Below are positions 1 through 8,525 of a stretch of 48,116 nt of DNA, piece by piece. Where the stretch lies: NCBI GenBank assembly GCA_946886475.1, contig CAMPIQ010000011.1:1-48116 (forward strand). The letters run 5' to 3'. The first letter of the stretch is position 1. Each line of letters opens with the position of its first letter. The notes beneath the pieces were generated by a model. It made no database searches. It saw only the letters and a program-made list of their open reading frames with translations, and was not told where the DNA came from. Made by a program: the position numbers and the translations under genes. Origin of the DNA: an uncultured Chitinophagales bacterium (GTDB lineage Bacteria > Bacteroidota > Bacteroidia > Chitinophagales > Chitinophagaceae).

Positions 1-153
1 CTTCGCCTATAATTTCAAAATGTCTAATTACCGCATCAATTGTCTTGCTATCTTAAAGAATTCATCAAAAGACAATCCCTGAGTATAGTCAAGAATTTTA
101 TTTCCGCTTTCAATAATATCTTCAATGAGAAGATGCGGTTCTCTTTTAGACAT
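1..153 (-). pseudogene. hepT: HEPN toxin (HepT/DUF86-like), frameshifted and cut by window edge
   Basis: Reading leftward from an ATG at 153-151, the protein begins MSKREPHLLIEDIIESGNKI and matches the N-terminus of HEPN/DUF86 toxins, which act as RNases or are silenced by AMPylation. After 34 codons the frame hits TAA (after LMR). Shifting the frame near position 53-57 restores typical family sequence: KDSKTIDAVIRHFEIIGE, running off the window edge. One base therefore seems to be missing in the TTTAA stretch. The start overlaps the end of the nucleotidyltransferase gene by 8 bp, the usual arrangement of the MntA-HepT toxin-antitoxin pair. The C-terminal RX4-6H active-site motif lies outside the window. 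Either the toxin is inactivated or the assembly has a single-base error; I cannot tell which. Confidence 0.75.
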
Positions 154-436
154 AAATGATTTCAGATTCTATGGCTTTGTAATACTTCTGTTTGACGCCC
201 TTCTTTGAGACAAGGTCGATAGGAGTTTTGAGCTTTTTTTCAATATAATTAGCTAAATCTATGAATTCAATGCCAATTGGCTCACTGAAATCTACTATTA
301 TATCGATGTCACTGGAAGATGTAAAGTCATCACGAACCACAGAACCAAATAGCCCAATCGAACTGACATGATATTTGTCAACCAGTTCCGGTTTTAGTTG
401 TACCAACATTTGTTTTATGGTTTTCAGATCTGCCAT
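146..436 (-). CDS. mntA: MntA-like minimal nucleotidyltransferase (antitoxin)
   Basis: This 96-residue protein has the nucleotidyltransferase fold signature of the MNT family: GLFGSVVRDD at about residues 28-37, followed by the metal-binding D43-x-D45 (SSDIDIIVDF). Its length is normal for a stand-alone MNT domain. In the MntA-HepT systems the MNT protein neutralises the HEPN RNase by adding AMP units to it. The downstream gene starts 8 bp inside this one, so the two are translationally linked, which supports the pairing. Start: ATG at 436. If the neighbouring hepT is truly frameshifted, this antitoxin would be an orphan. Function is inferred from family and context. Confidence 0.85.
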   Translation of the reverse strand: MADLKTIKQMLVQLKPELVDKYHVSSIGLFGSVVRDDFTSSSDIDIIVDFSEPIGIEFIDLANYIEKKLKTPIDLVSKKGVKQKYYKAIESEIIYV

Positions 437-729
437 CTTGTAAATATAATAAATGTGTCGGATGCTATTGCCTTCAACGGCAGCGGCTTTCTGATATGCT
501 GATATTCAATATTTCGTCAGTTCCGATTTACATCGTTGCATGCACCTAAGTATAAAATCTATTCATTTGTTCAATAGAGTTTCTGGCAGCCGGAAATGCT
601 GTTGACTAACGAAACTGCTGTTGATGGCTTGCATGTCTGCCGGCATTTAAACAAATCAAATGTTGACTGAAGCTAGTCCGAATTGCTTCACAAGACTGTA
701 CCTTTTCACCAGATAAGCCTCCCATCATT
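437..729. other. Intergenic region, no gene seen
   Basis: This 293-bp stretch lies between the mntA start and the end of the sodium/solute symporter gene. I see no convincing open frame, RNA gene or strong hairpin with a T-tract, although a terminator for the long leftward transcript would be expected here. A short TGCCGGCA palindrome near 637-646 is too weak to call. The mntA promoter should lie within it but I cannot place it. Confidence 0.5.
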
Positions 730-2424
730 CTACCAAAATCTGATATACAGGGCCAGCAGAATACCCAGTATAATAATGATCATGGTTAAAATGCCTGGAG
801 AAACCCTGAACATCCTGGTGTCTACTTCCAGTGCATTTACTTCATGCCGTCCCCTGGTATCCAGCAAACTCACGATCACCATAATAACCACGGTAAAAAA
901 GAATACCCATCCCATACTCACCAGGAAGGGAATCTCATATACACCCTGTGCATTCAGGAAAGCTGTATATAAAGGCGTTTCCTGGTACCAGCCCGGAAGG
1001 AATTTATCAAACAATACCATCAGCACCACGCCGCCGATTATTCCAAATATGGCGGCTCTGGCTGTTGTTCTTTTCCAGAAAAATCCAAGCAGGAATACAG
1101 CAAAGATCGCAGGCGAAACATAGCCGGTATATTTCTGAATAAATATAAATCCGCCCTCGCTTCCTATACCCAATGCATCTCTCCAGTTCACCACAATGGC
1201 AATGACCAGCGAAATGATGATAGCCAGCCTGCCAATCCACACCATCCGCTTATCAGGCGCTTCTTTATTGATGTATTTTTTATAAATGTCCAGCGTATAA
1301 ATAGTGGCAATGCTGTTGGCCTTTCCTGCCAGTGAAGCTACAATGGCAGCTGTCAGTGCTGCAACCGATAACCCTTTCAACCCGGTTGGTAAAAATCCAA
1401 GTATGGCTGAATAGGCATTGTCGTTCCTGAACTCTCCATTGGTAAGCATCTCGTTTTGCAGTCCGCCATTCTTCCAGATCACATACGCAGCAATGCCGGG
1501 CAGCACTACAATCAGGGGCATCAGCAATTTTAAAAAAGCTGAAAATAAAATCCCTGTTCTTGCTGTTTTCAGGTCTGCGCCCAATGCTCTTTGGGTGATA
1601 TACTGGTTACATCCCCAGTAATTCAGGTTGGCGATCCACATACCGGCTATGAGCATGGCCACGCCCGGCAGGTCAATGTAATTCGAAACTTCCTGTGGGG
1701 ATGAGGCTGAAGTAGGCTTATCAAAGATCATGTCAAAATGTTCGGGTGCTTTTTCAAACAGGGTATTAATGCCTATCAATACATCTTTCCCGTATCCAAA
1801 ATGTTCCGAAACAAGCGTCAATGCAATATAACTGGTAATGAGTCCGCCAATTACCAGTACAGCCACCTGTATCACATCGGTATATCCAATCACTTTCATG
1901 CCTCCCAATGTAATGAGCAGGGCAAAAATGGCCAGACCGATCATGATCAGATGAAAATATTCGCCGCCTGCCAGGTTGTTGATGGCCAGGGTACCCAGAT
2001 ATAAGATGGAGGTGAGGTTGACAATGATGTAAAGGAATAACCAGAAGATGGCCATGATCAGAGCTACCGTTTCGTTATACCTCGTTTTCAAAAATTGCGG
2101 CATGGTGAAGATGCGGTTCTTTAGATAGATTGGCATAAAGAAAACCGCAACGATGATGAGTGATGCTGCAGCCAGCCATTCGTAGGCGGCAATGGCCAGA
2201 CCCAGTTTGAATCCGCTGCCCGACATTCCTATAAACTGTTCAGCCGAAATATTAGATGCGATCAATGAAGCGCCAATGGCCCACCAGGTGAGGGAGCCCT
2301 CTGCAAGAAAAAAATCGGTGGACGTTTCCCTGATCTTTTTCTTTCTCCTGTAGATCCAGATGCCATAAGAGGCAACAATGATAAAATAAACAAGGAAGAC
2401 GATGATATCGGCTTGTTTCAACAT
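730..2424 (-). CDS. Sodium:solute symporter (SSS family), probable Na+/sugar cotransporter
   Basis: This 564-residue polytopic inner-membrane protein starts with a transmembrane segment (IIVFLVYFIIVASYGIWIY) and has roughly 13-14 hydrophobic segments. The block ISAEQFIGMSGSGF around residues 60-73 is typical of sugar-type members of the sodium:solute symporter family, in which Na+ drives uptake of a monosaccharide. It is the last gene of module C, 82 bp after a GH43 gene, so it probably imports the monosaccharide released by the GH43 enzymes (arabinose, xylose or galactose). The substrate cannot be read from the sequence. The ATG start at 2424 directly precedes the first membrane helix. No terminator is evident after its stop. 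Confidence 0.88.
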   Translation of the reverse strand: MLKQADIIVFLVYFIIVASYGIWIYRRKKKIRETSTDFFLAEGSLTWWAIGASLIASNISAEQFIGMSGSGFKLGLAIAAYEWLAAASLIIVAVFFMPIYLKNRIFTMPQFLKTRYNETVALIMAIFWLFLYIIVNLTSILYLGTLAINNLAGGEYFHLIMIGLAIFALLITLGGMKVIGYTDVIQVAVLVIGGLITSYIALTLVSEHFGYGKDVLIGINTLFEKAPEHFDMIFDKPTSASSPQEVSNYIDLPGVAMLIAGMWIANLNYWGCNQYITQRALGADLKTARTGILFSAFLKLLMPLIVVLPGIAAYVIWKNGGLQNEMLTNGEFRNDNAYSAILGFLPTGLKGLSVAALTAAIVASLAGKANSIATIYTLDIYKKYINKEAPDKRMVWIGRLAIIISLVIAIVVNWRDALGIGSEGGFIFIQKYTGYVSPAIFAVFLLGFFWKRTTARAAIFGIIGGVVLMVLFDKFLPGWYQETPLYTAFLNAQGVYEIPFLVSMGWVFFFTVVIMVIVSLLDTRGRHEVNALEVDTRMFRVSPGILTMIIIILGILLALYIRFW

Positions 2425-2506
2425 AAATATTTTTTGAGCAGTTTAGAATGATATGTTTATGATGGTGAAATTATGTCTGCCGAATCTTTCACCGGCAAGC
2501 AAAATT

Positions 2507-4000
2507 TTATTCTTTGTTATTAATGATCTCAAAACTTTCAAATACCGCATTCTTTCCTTTTTCACCTTTTGATATGAGTCCAATTCTTATAGCCCTGTCC
2601 CACGGTGGCAGGTAACTTCCATCCACAGGCTGATCATTCAATAACTGAAGACGGTTCTTATCCTTACCAAAATAAAAACGAATGTCCTTTCCCTTACGCA
2701 CGTTTGCCTGCAAATAAACCTTCTTCGCCTTTTCCATACCCTTTGTGGCCAGAATGGTTTCTTTACCATCTCTTACCTGTACCAGCCTGATGACGCCTTC
2801 GGTATAAATAGCCATGATCATATTGTTATCATCACCCATCACTGCCAGTCCTGGTGATGCTCCTGATCTTTTAATATGAAGTTTTGCTGTTGCGGTGTAA
2901 TCAGCAGATACAGTTTTATGACCAAGGAAAGAACCGGTAACGGCGGGTGAAGCGCTAAGATGTAATGCTCCGCCCCGCAAATTGAATTGCGGTTTATTGA
3001 AGACACTCCACTGCCATTGCCCATTTAGTTCCCTGCCCCTGAAGTTATTTCTATGATCTTCCAAGGTTACATCCGGTTCATTGTCCTTTATAAATTCGAT
3101 CCATCCGTTGGGAGTAAACCTGAATTCCATGATCAGCCCTTCTCTTCCTGTATACACATTGTTTTCCTTATCATAGGCATGGTACATGTAATAATACCTG
3201 CCATCTTTTTCAACCGGTGTTCCATGTCCGGGACATTTCCATTCTTCATCATCCTTAAGTACGGGATTCAGGCTATATTTTTCCCAGGGACCCAAAAGAC
3301 TTTTAGATCTGGCAATACCGGAGGTATACGTACATCCTTTACCGCAACATCCTGCGGCTGCATAAAAGGCATAAAAATATTCTCCATGCCTCATCATGGA
3401 AACGCCTTCTACAAGATTGGCTTCCCAGGTGGCATCATTCCTGAACAATTCTTTTTTTTCACCAATGAGCTTTGTTCTTTCCTCATTCATTTCCATGGCC
3501 CAGACAGGCGTTGGTTTATTAACGCTGTTTCCATCTTCCTTCCATATCATATAGAGCTTTCCATTTTCATCTCTCATTGCAAATGCATCAATGGAACCAA
3601 CAGGCTGGCACATTAAAGGTCCATGGTCAGTATACGGCCCACCGGGATGGTCAGCGCTTGCTACTGCAATACATAGATTTCCATCTTTTTTATGGGCAGC
3701 ATAATACAGGTACACCTTTCCATTTTCATAACTCAGCTCTGGTGCCCAGAAGTAATAATCAGCCCAGGCAGGCGGATCCTGAAATGCATGCGTTACCGTT
3801 GTCCAGTTCACCAGATCTTTTGATGTAAGGATGGGATACACCGGCGCCCAGTTGGAAGTTGTGGCTGTGGCCCAGTAACTGTCACCGATCCTGACTACCG
3901 AAGGATCAGGATAATCACCTCTTAGTACCAGCTGCTGCGCATCCGTAAAAGATCCTATCAATAAAAAAATATAAATGAGCCCGGTCTTTATAAATTTCAT
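2507..4000 (-). CDS. Secreted GH43 family glycoside hydrolase
   Basis: With the ATG at 4000 the protein has 497 residues and starts with a signal peptide (MKFIKTGLIYIFLLIGSFTDA|QQ). An upstream in-frame TTG at 4018 would only add six residues. The five-bladed propeller signature residues of GH43 are present: catalytic base D32 in DYPDPS, the pKa-tuning D138 in IDAF, and acid E199 in VEGV. A C-terminal beta-sandwich of about 170 residues (from about 330) follows, as in many arabinosidases and xylosidases of this family. A Cys-rich loop (GCCGKGC) follows the catalytic Glu. It should act on arabinose- or xylose-containing oligosaccharides in the periplasm. It sits between the epimerase and the symporter at the end of module C. 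Exact specificity is not visible. Confidence 0.88.
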   Translation of the reverse strand: MKFIKTGLIYIFLLIGSFTDAQQLVLRGDYPDPSVVRIGDSYWATATTSNWAPVYPILTSKDLVNWTTVTHAFQDPPAWADYYFWAPELSYENGKVYLYYAAHKKDGNLCIAVASADHPGGPYTDHGPLMCQPVGSIDAFAMRDENGKLYMIWKEDGNSVNKPTPVWAMEMNEERTKLIGEKKELFRNDATWEANLVEGVSMMRHGEYFYAFYAAAGCCGKGCTYTSGIARSKSLLGPWEKYSLNPVLKDDEEWKCPGHGTPVEKDGRYYYMYHAYDKENNVYTGREGLIMEFRFTPNGWIEFIKDNEPDVTLEDHRNNFRGRELNGQWQWSVFNKPQFNLRGGALHLSASPAVTGSFLGHKTVSADYTATAKLHIKRSGASPGLAVMGDDNNMIMAIYTEGVIRLVQVRDGKETILATKGMEKAKKVYLQANVRKGKDIRFYFGKDKNRLQLLNDQPVDGSYLPPWDRAIRIGLISKGEKGKNAVFESFEIINNKE

Positions 4001-4044
4001 GCTTACCTGTTTTATCAACTTTCCATAAATAATTTTTCTTCTAT

Positions 4045-5232
4045 CTATTTTATGGTAAACCTGTACACTGATGAAGTTCTATACGTTTTGCCCGGCTCCA
4101 GTACAGTTGAGGGGAAGGAAGACTGGTTGGGAGAATCGGGGAAATGTTGCGTCTCCAGACAAAAAGCCGTCCTGAAATTATCCCTGCTTCCATTTTTAAA
4201 TGTATGCGCCCCCTTCATGAAATTTCCACCATAGAACTGCAGCCCTGGTTCCTGCGTAAATATGTCCATCTGAATTCCTGACTTATCTCCGGTAATGGTA
4301 GCGGCATGTTTCATTCCCTGCGACATATGATCATTCAGCACAAAATTGTGATCATAACCTTTACCGTGTTTCAATTGTTCATGATCCTCATTAACCCTGG
4401 CTCCAATGGCAACAGGTTTTGTAAAGTCGAATGGTGTACCTGCAACAGGTTCGATCTTTCCTGTTGGTATGAGGGTTGAATCCACAGGCGTGTAATTATT
4501 GGCATTCACCTGAAGCATATGATCGTTGATGGTTCCACTTCCTTCCCCATTCAGATTAAAGAAAGCATGGTTGGTAAGATTGATCACTGTTTTCTTATCA
4601 GTAGTGGCTTCATAATCCATTTTCAATTCATTACTGTCAGTAAGCGTGTACACCACTTTTACATTCAGGTTACCGGGAAATCCTTCCTCCCCATCCTTAG
4701 ATACATAAGTTAATTCAAGTGTTTGTTCATTGGGCATGCGGGCATCAAACACCACATATTGAAAACCTTTCCTGCCACCGTGCAGGGTATTAGGGTCATT
4801 GTTAATGGGAAGATTGTATTCTATTCCATCAAGACTGAATTTTCCTTTGGCAATCCTGTTTCCGTAACGTCCGATGGTGGCTCCAAAATAAGGTTCACCT
4901 GCTTCAACATAAGCCTGCACACTATTTAATCCAACAACAACATCTGTAAGTGTTCCGTTTTTGTCAGGCACCCATAATCCAATCAGTCTTCCGCCATAAT
5001 TGGTAAAGGCAGCCTGCATTTGATTCCTGTTCTTTAATATAAAAAGATCTGTTGCCCGGCCATCAATGGTATCCCTAAAAGCAATTGCATCCGGCATTAC
5101 CGCATTTGTATTTGATGCAGTATCACTCAAATCCTGTTTTCCTTTTACAGCTTCATTCTCATTGCAGGAAATAGCAAGCAAAGCAAAAAACGGAATGGTA
5201 AACATTAATTTCATTGTCATTTGACGGGTCAT
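4045..5232 (-). CDS. galM: Aldose 1-epimerase (galactose mutarotase), lipoprotein/periplasmic
   Basis: This 395-residue protein has a lipoprotein-type signal peptide ending in LLAISC|NENE. The rest is a full-length mutarotase with the family motifs FGATIGRYGNRIAKG, LHGGRKGF, NLTNHAFFNLNG and YDHNFVLND, and the final ETQHFPDSPN segment that carries the catalytic Glu. The enzyme interconverts alpha and beta anomers of aldoses, here probably those released by the neighbouring GH43/GH5 enzymes, so that the symporter sees the right anomer. The ATG at 5232 overlaps the stop of the preceding gene as ATGA, which supports this start and translational coupling. Export rather than cytosolic location is inferred from the signal. 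Confidence 0.88.
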   Translation of the reverse strand: MTRQMTMKLMFTIPFFALLAISCNENEAVKGKQDLSDTASNTNAVMPDAIAFRDTIDGRATDLFILKNRNQMQAAFTNYGGRLIGLWVPDKNGTLTDVVVGLNSVQAYVEAGEPYFGATIGRYGNRIAKGKFSLDGIEYNLPINNDPNTLHGGRKGFQYVVFDARMPNEQTLELTYVSKDGEEGFPGNLNVKVVYTLTDSNELKMDYEATTDKKTVINLTNHAFFNLNGEGSGTINDHMLQVNANNYTPVDSTLIPTGKIEPVAGTPFDFTKPVAIGARVNEDHEQLKHGKGYDHNFVLNDHMSQGMKHAATITGDKSGIQMDIFTQEPGLQFYGGNFMKGAHTFKNGSRDNFRTAFCLETQHFPDSPNQSSFPSTVLEPGKTYRTSSVYRFTIK

Positions 5233-6308
5233 TTATTGTTCAGTTTTTTAATAAGGTTCACTTCATCCTGACGATAAGGGGTACCATCAGGAAAATAAAT
5301 ATCATGAAACCATTCAACAGGCTGGCTGCCATCTTTTACCGGCGTGTCCCAAGCGTAGATGGTATTACTTTTACCTGAAACGAATCCCCAGTTTATAGCG
5401 CCCACGTTATATTGTTTCAACAATGGCAACACATTTGAGAATCTGCTGTTTCTTGTTCTTGCCATGTATTCAGTACAGATCATGGGTCGCCCATTAGCTT
5501 TGAGCAATTCAATTACCCTTCGGTGCCATTGGGGATCCTCATAATTATGGTAGGTGATGATATCTGAATGCTGTAACTGAAACGCATTGAGTTGTTCAAA
5601 ATCCCAGGCCCACAATCCAACACTTAGGGGTTGTTCGGGATTCACTTCTCTTGCCCATTGAAAAACTTTTTTCAGCAAGGGCAATGAAGAATCTCTTTTA
5701 CCACTGTTTCCTGGTTCATTATACAGGTCCCATAACAGAATACGCCTGTCCTTTGAAAAATGTCCCATCACATCTTTTACATAACGTTCCAGTTGTGGAA
5801 ACAAGGTTGTATCATTTGACATGGGCTGGCCCGGATCCTGCACCCATCCGGAGTTATGTACACCTGGCAAAGGGTCCGGTTGCTTGCCGGCATGCGGTAT
5901 TTTGTTCCAGCAGTCATCAAAAAAAACAAACAGGGTTTTGATCTTGTGTTTATCCGCGATCGATAAATACTGGTCCATTCTTTTTTTGAAACCTTCCGCA
6001 TCCTGTTTCCAGGCTACACTATGCAAATAGACCCTCATGGTATTAAACCCAATGGATCCGGCCCATCCAAGTTCGCGATCAATGGTTACAGGATCAAATG
6101 TTTCGGCCTGCCACATCTCGAGTTGATTGATAGCAGTACTTGGAAGAAAGTTCGCGCCTGTTATCCATTGATGTTTGGCATACCATGCCTTAGCCTTTTC
6201 AACTGACCATACCTTGCCGGGTGACGATTGTTTCTGATCCTGGTTTTGCGCATGCAGTTGTGCGGTGGACAAAAACAATAAGAGCAGCAGACAGATTTTA
6301 TTTCTCAT
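5229..6308 (-). CDS. Secreted clan-A glycoside hydrolase (GH5-like, cellulase/xylanase-type)
   Basis: This 359-residue protein begins with a signal peptide (MRNKICLLLLLFLSTAQLHA|QN). The TIM-barrel shows the two clan GH-A carboxylates: acid/base E198 in LWDLYNEPGN and nucleophile E280 in MICTEYMAR. There is no added binding domain. Homologues of this layout are usually annotated as cellulase-family or 1,4-beta-xylanase-type enzymes. In this cluster of GH43 enzymes an endo- or exo-activity on an arabinose-, xylose- or galactose-containing glycan is likely, but the exact family and linkage are uncertain. It ends in an ATGA overlap with the mutarotase gene and starts 15 bp after a GH43 gene. Confidence 0.78.
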   Translation of the reverse strand: MRNKICLLLLLFLSTAQLHAQNQDQKQSSPGKVWSVEKAKAWYAKHQWITGANFLPSTAINQLEMWQAETFDPVTIDRELGWAGSIGFNTMRVYLHSVAWKQDAEGFKKRMDQYLSIADKHKIKTLFVFFDDCWNKIPHAGKQPDPLPGVHNSGWVQDPGQPMSNDTTLFPQLERYVKDVMGHFSKDRRILLWDLYNEPGNSGKRDSSLPLLKKVFQWAREVNPEQPLSVGLWAWDFEQLNAFQLQHSDIITYHNYEDPQWHRRVIELLKANGRPMICTEYMARTRNSRFSNVLPLLKQYNVGAINWGFVSGKSNTIYAWDTPVKDGSQPVEWFHDIYFPDGTPYRQDEVNLIKKLNNK

Positions 6309-6323
6309 AAAAGCAGGCTTGTT

Positions 6324-7397
6324 TTATTTTTTAGTTTTTATTTTTTTTGAAGATGGTATGGATAACATTTCTCCGGGCTTTACAGGTTCTCCAAAAAAAG
6401 GAGTTCCATCAGCCAGCCACGTAAATTGCTGCGCCCTGGGTGAACGATGCTTACCACATCCCTGCCCCGGTTTTGAATTAGCATGATAGAGTATCCAGTC
6501 TTCGGTACCATCAGGTGATTTAAAAAATGAATTATGCCCCGGAGCATACACTCCATTCTTTTCTGACATTTTGAATACGGGTTCGGGATTTTTTTTCCAT
6601 GATGATGAATCCAGTAAATTACTACTGCCGGAAGCAGACAGCATACCCAGTGCATATTGTTCTGTCCAGCATCCGCTGGCAGAGTAAATAATAAACAGCC
6701 TGTCGTCTTTTTTTAAAAACTGCGGGCCTTCATTTACTGCAACATGAGGAGGATTCAACGAATCGCGGAGGTCACCATGTCTTTCCCAGTCAAAAACAGG
6801 ACTGGATATTCTTACCCGTTCTCCTTCCATTGTCCACGGGTCTTTCAGTTTACCTATGTAAATATCCTGCTGCCCATTAACATCACCTTCCCAGCCTGAC
6901 CATAAAAGATACAGTGCTCCGTTGTGATCGAATACGGTTCCGTCAATGGCCCATTTATCTGATGGCTCCTGTATTTTTCCCTTGAAGATCCACTCACCTT
7001 TCATTGGGTTTTTTGAAGTGTTCTGCAAAACATACAACCGGTGATTCTCGTTTTTCCCATCATCCGCCGCAAAATAAATATACCATGCATCATTAATGTA
7101 ATGGATCTCGGGTGCCCAAAGCTGCCTGGAATATAAAGTATTGGGTGGCGGAACAAAAACAGTTTTACTTTTTGCTTTTTTTAAGCTGGCAATATTTTTT
7201 GTTTTCCATATGGCAAGCCTGTTTCCCAGTGTATGCGTATAATAGTAATTTCCATTTTTATAAATGCTCCATGGATCGGCCCCGGAAGCAAGCAGGGGAT
7301 TATTGAAACTACTGATCTTCCGGTTCGAACACGAAACCATCAACACCATCAATAACAAAACTGTTAGCCTGTATGTATTTCTTAAGGTATTAGCCAT
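6324..7397 (-). CDS. GH43 family lipoprotein (copy 2 of a tandem pair)
   Basis: This 357-residue protein has a lipoprotein signal (LLLMVLMVSC|SNRK). It is a single-domain GH43 propeller with D41 in ADPW, D152 in AIDG and E223 in NEGP. The common DPD signature is DPW here, with the base Asp kept. It resembles the next gene upstream along its whole length (shared WAPEIH, IIYSASGCWT, APGHNSFFKS, DGTEDWI and YHANS blocks), so the two arose by tandem duplication. A likely job is removal of alpha-L-arabinofuranosyl residues at the cell surface or in the periplasm. The gene overlaps its paralogue by one base (TAATG), showing a tight operon. Confidence 0.9.
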   Translation of the reverse strand: MANTLRNTYRLTVLLLMVLMVSCSNRKISSFNNPLLASGADPWSIYKNGNYYYTHTLGNRLAIWKTKNIASLKKAKSKTVFVPPPNTLYSRQLWAPEIHYINDAWYIYFAADDGKNENHRLYVLQNTSKNPMKGEWIFKGKIQEPSDKWAIDGTVFDHNGALYLLWSGWEGDVNGQQDIYIGKLKDPWTMEGERVRISSPVFDWERHGDLRDSLNPPHVAVNEGPQFLKKDDRLFIIYSASGCWTEQYALGMLSASGSSNLLDSSSWKKNPEPVFKMSEKNGVYAPGHNSFFKSPDGTEDWILYHANSKPGQGCGKHRSPRAQQFTWLADGTPFFGEPVKPGEMLSIPSSKKIKTKK

Positions 7398-8458
7398 TAT
7401 TCTCCTGATGGTTTTTGTATCTGACTTCCAATGCTTGCAGGTTCACCAAATTCCGGCGTCCCATTGCTGTTCCATGTAAATTTCTGTATGCGCGGACTGC
7501 GAAAATCAGCACAACCTTTTCCTGCCGTGGAATTTGCATGATACATGATCCAGTCTTCCGTTCCATCAGCGGATTTAAAGAAAGAATTATGTCCGGGACC
7601 AAACACGCCACCTGATGGCTTTTTTGAAAATACAGGTGTGGTTGTTTTGTTCCAGTCTGCAGGATCTAAAGGATTGCCTCCATCCACCAGTGTCAACATC
7701 CCAAGTGCATAATCATCCGTCCAGCAGCCGCTGGCCGAATAAATGATAAACAGTTTGCCATTCGGATTTCTCAAAACCTCCGGACCTTCATTCACAGCAG
7801 GTGGAGCACCGGCTCTTTCCCAGGCGTAGTCCGGCGAAGAGATCAAAACCCTTGCAGAAGAAAGTGTCCATGGGTCGGACATCCCCGCAATATAGATCCG
7901 TTGTGTTTTATCAGAAGATGAAGCATGACCGCTCCATAAAAAATAATTCTCTCCATTATAACTTAATACGGTACCATCTATGGCAAAGACATCAGCTGAC
8001 GGATCTCCTATTTCTCCCTTGTCCGTCCATGTGCCCGTAAGCGGATCTGCATTGGGATTTTCCAATACAAAAGTTCTTTGAGTAGCATGATCGGTGGAAC
8101 TTCCGGCGGTGTAATAGATATACCATTTGTTATTGATGAAATGAATTTCAGGCGCCCATACATTAAATGAATTTGGTCCTGAACCTGGTGCGGTCCAAAC
8201 CGTTTTTGGGACTACATTATTCAGTTCCGTCACCTTGCCGGTTTTCCAGAGCGATATCCTGTTGCCCTGCGTATGTGTATAATAATACTGGTTATCCTTT
8301 TTATAGATCCATGGATCAGGCCCGGTGTTCATTAAAGGATTAGAAAAAGTATTGGTGGGTTGAACGGGTCCGGGATTATCATTTCCCTTTTTATCACAGG
8401 AAGCCAGGCCTGTAAACAATATCAGAAACAATAACCACCTGTTTTGCATTGAGGTCAT
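7397..8458 (-). CDS. GH43 family lipoprotein (copy 1 of a tandem pair)
   Basis: This 353-residue lipoprotein (signal ending FTGLASC|DKKG) has a single GH43 propeller. Visible catalytic residues are D48 in GPDPW, D161 in AIDG and E224 in NEGP. It is a close relative of the following gene; the two differ mainly in the linker after the lipid-attached Cys and in surface loops. An internal ATG at 8449 is an equally possible start. It is the first gene after SusD in module C, but a strong hairpin with a T-tract lies between them, so it may be expressed less than SusCD. The function is inferred as an arabinofuranosidase or xylosidase on imported or surface-bound oligosaccharides. Confidence 0.9.
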   Translation of the reverse strand: MTSMQNRWLLFLILFTGLASCDKKGNDNPGPVQPTNTFSNPLMNTGPDPWIYKKDNQYYYTHTQGNRISLWKTGKVTELNNVVPKTVWTAPGSGPNSFNVWAPEIHFINNKWYIYYTAGSSTDHATQRTFVLENPNADPLTGTWTDKGEIGDPSADVFAIDGTVLSYNGENYFLWSGHASSSDKTQRIYIAGMSDPWTLSSARVLISSPDYAWERAGAPPAVNEGPEVLRNPNGKLFIIYSASGCWTDDYALGMLTLVDGGNPLDPADWNKTTTPVFSKKPSGGVFGPGHNSFFKSADGTEDWIMYHANSTAGKGCADFRSPRIQKFTWNSNGTPEFGEPASIGSQIQKPSGE

Positions 8459-8480
8459 ATCTTAAAGTTAAGGTCAGCTC

Positions 8481-8517
8481 AAAAATAAAAGGTGCTGTCA
8501 GTAAATGACAGCACCTT
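8481..8517 (-). terminator. Hairpin plus T-tract between SusD and GH43 (partial terminator/attenuator)
   Basis: On the minus strand a 12-bp perfect stem (AAGGTGCTGTCA / TGACAGCACCTT, arms at 8506-8517 and 8489-8500, 5-nt loop) is followed by TTTATTTTTGAG. This is a classic intrinsic terminator shape. It lies 8 bp after the SusD stop and before the first GH43 gene. Read-through would give higher SusCD than hydrolase expression. Confidence 0.85.
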
Positions 8518-8525
8518 CCATTAAT

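Noticed and set aside
50..60. Programmed ribosomal frameshift in hepT
   Set aside because: The needed shift has no slippery heptamer (CTTTAAG re-pairs badly) and the alternative frame meets TAA at once unless the slip occurs after AAG; a deletion or read error is more likely.
3053..3616. 187-residue open frame on the plus strand
   Set aside because: It is antisense to a well-supported GH43 gene and its hydrophobic, Cys- and Ile-rich composition is a mirror of that coding sequence.
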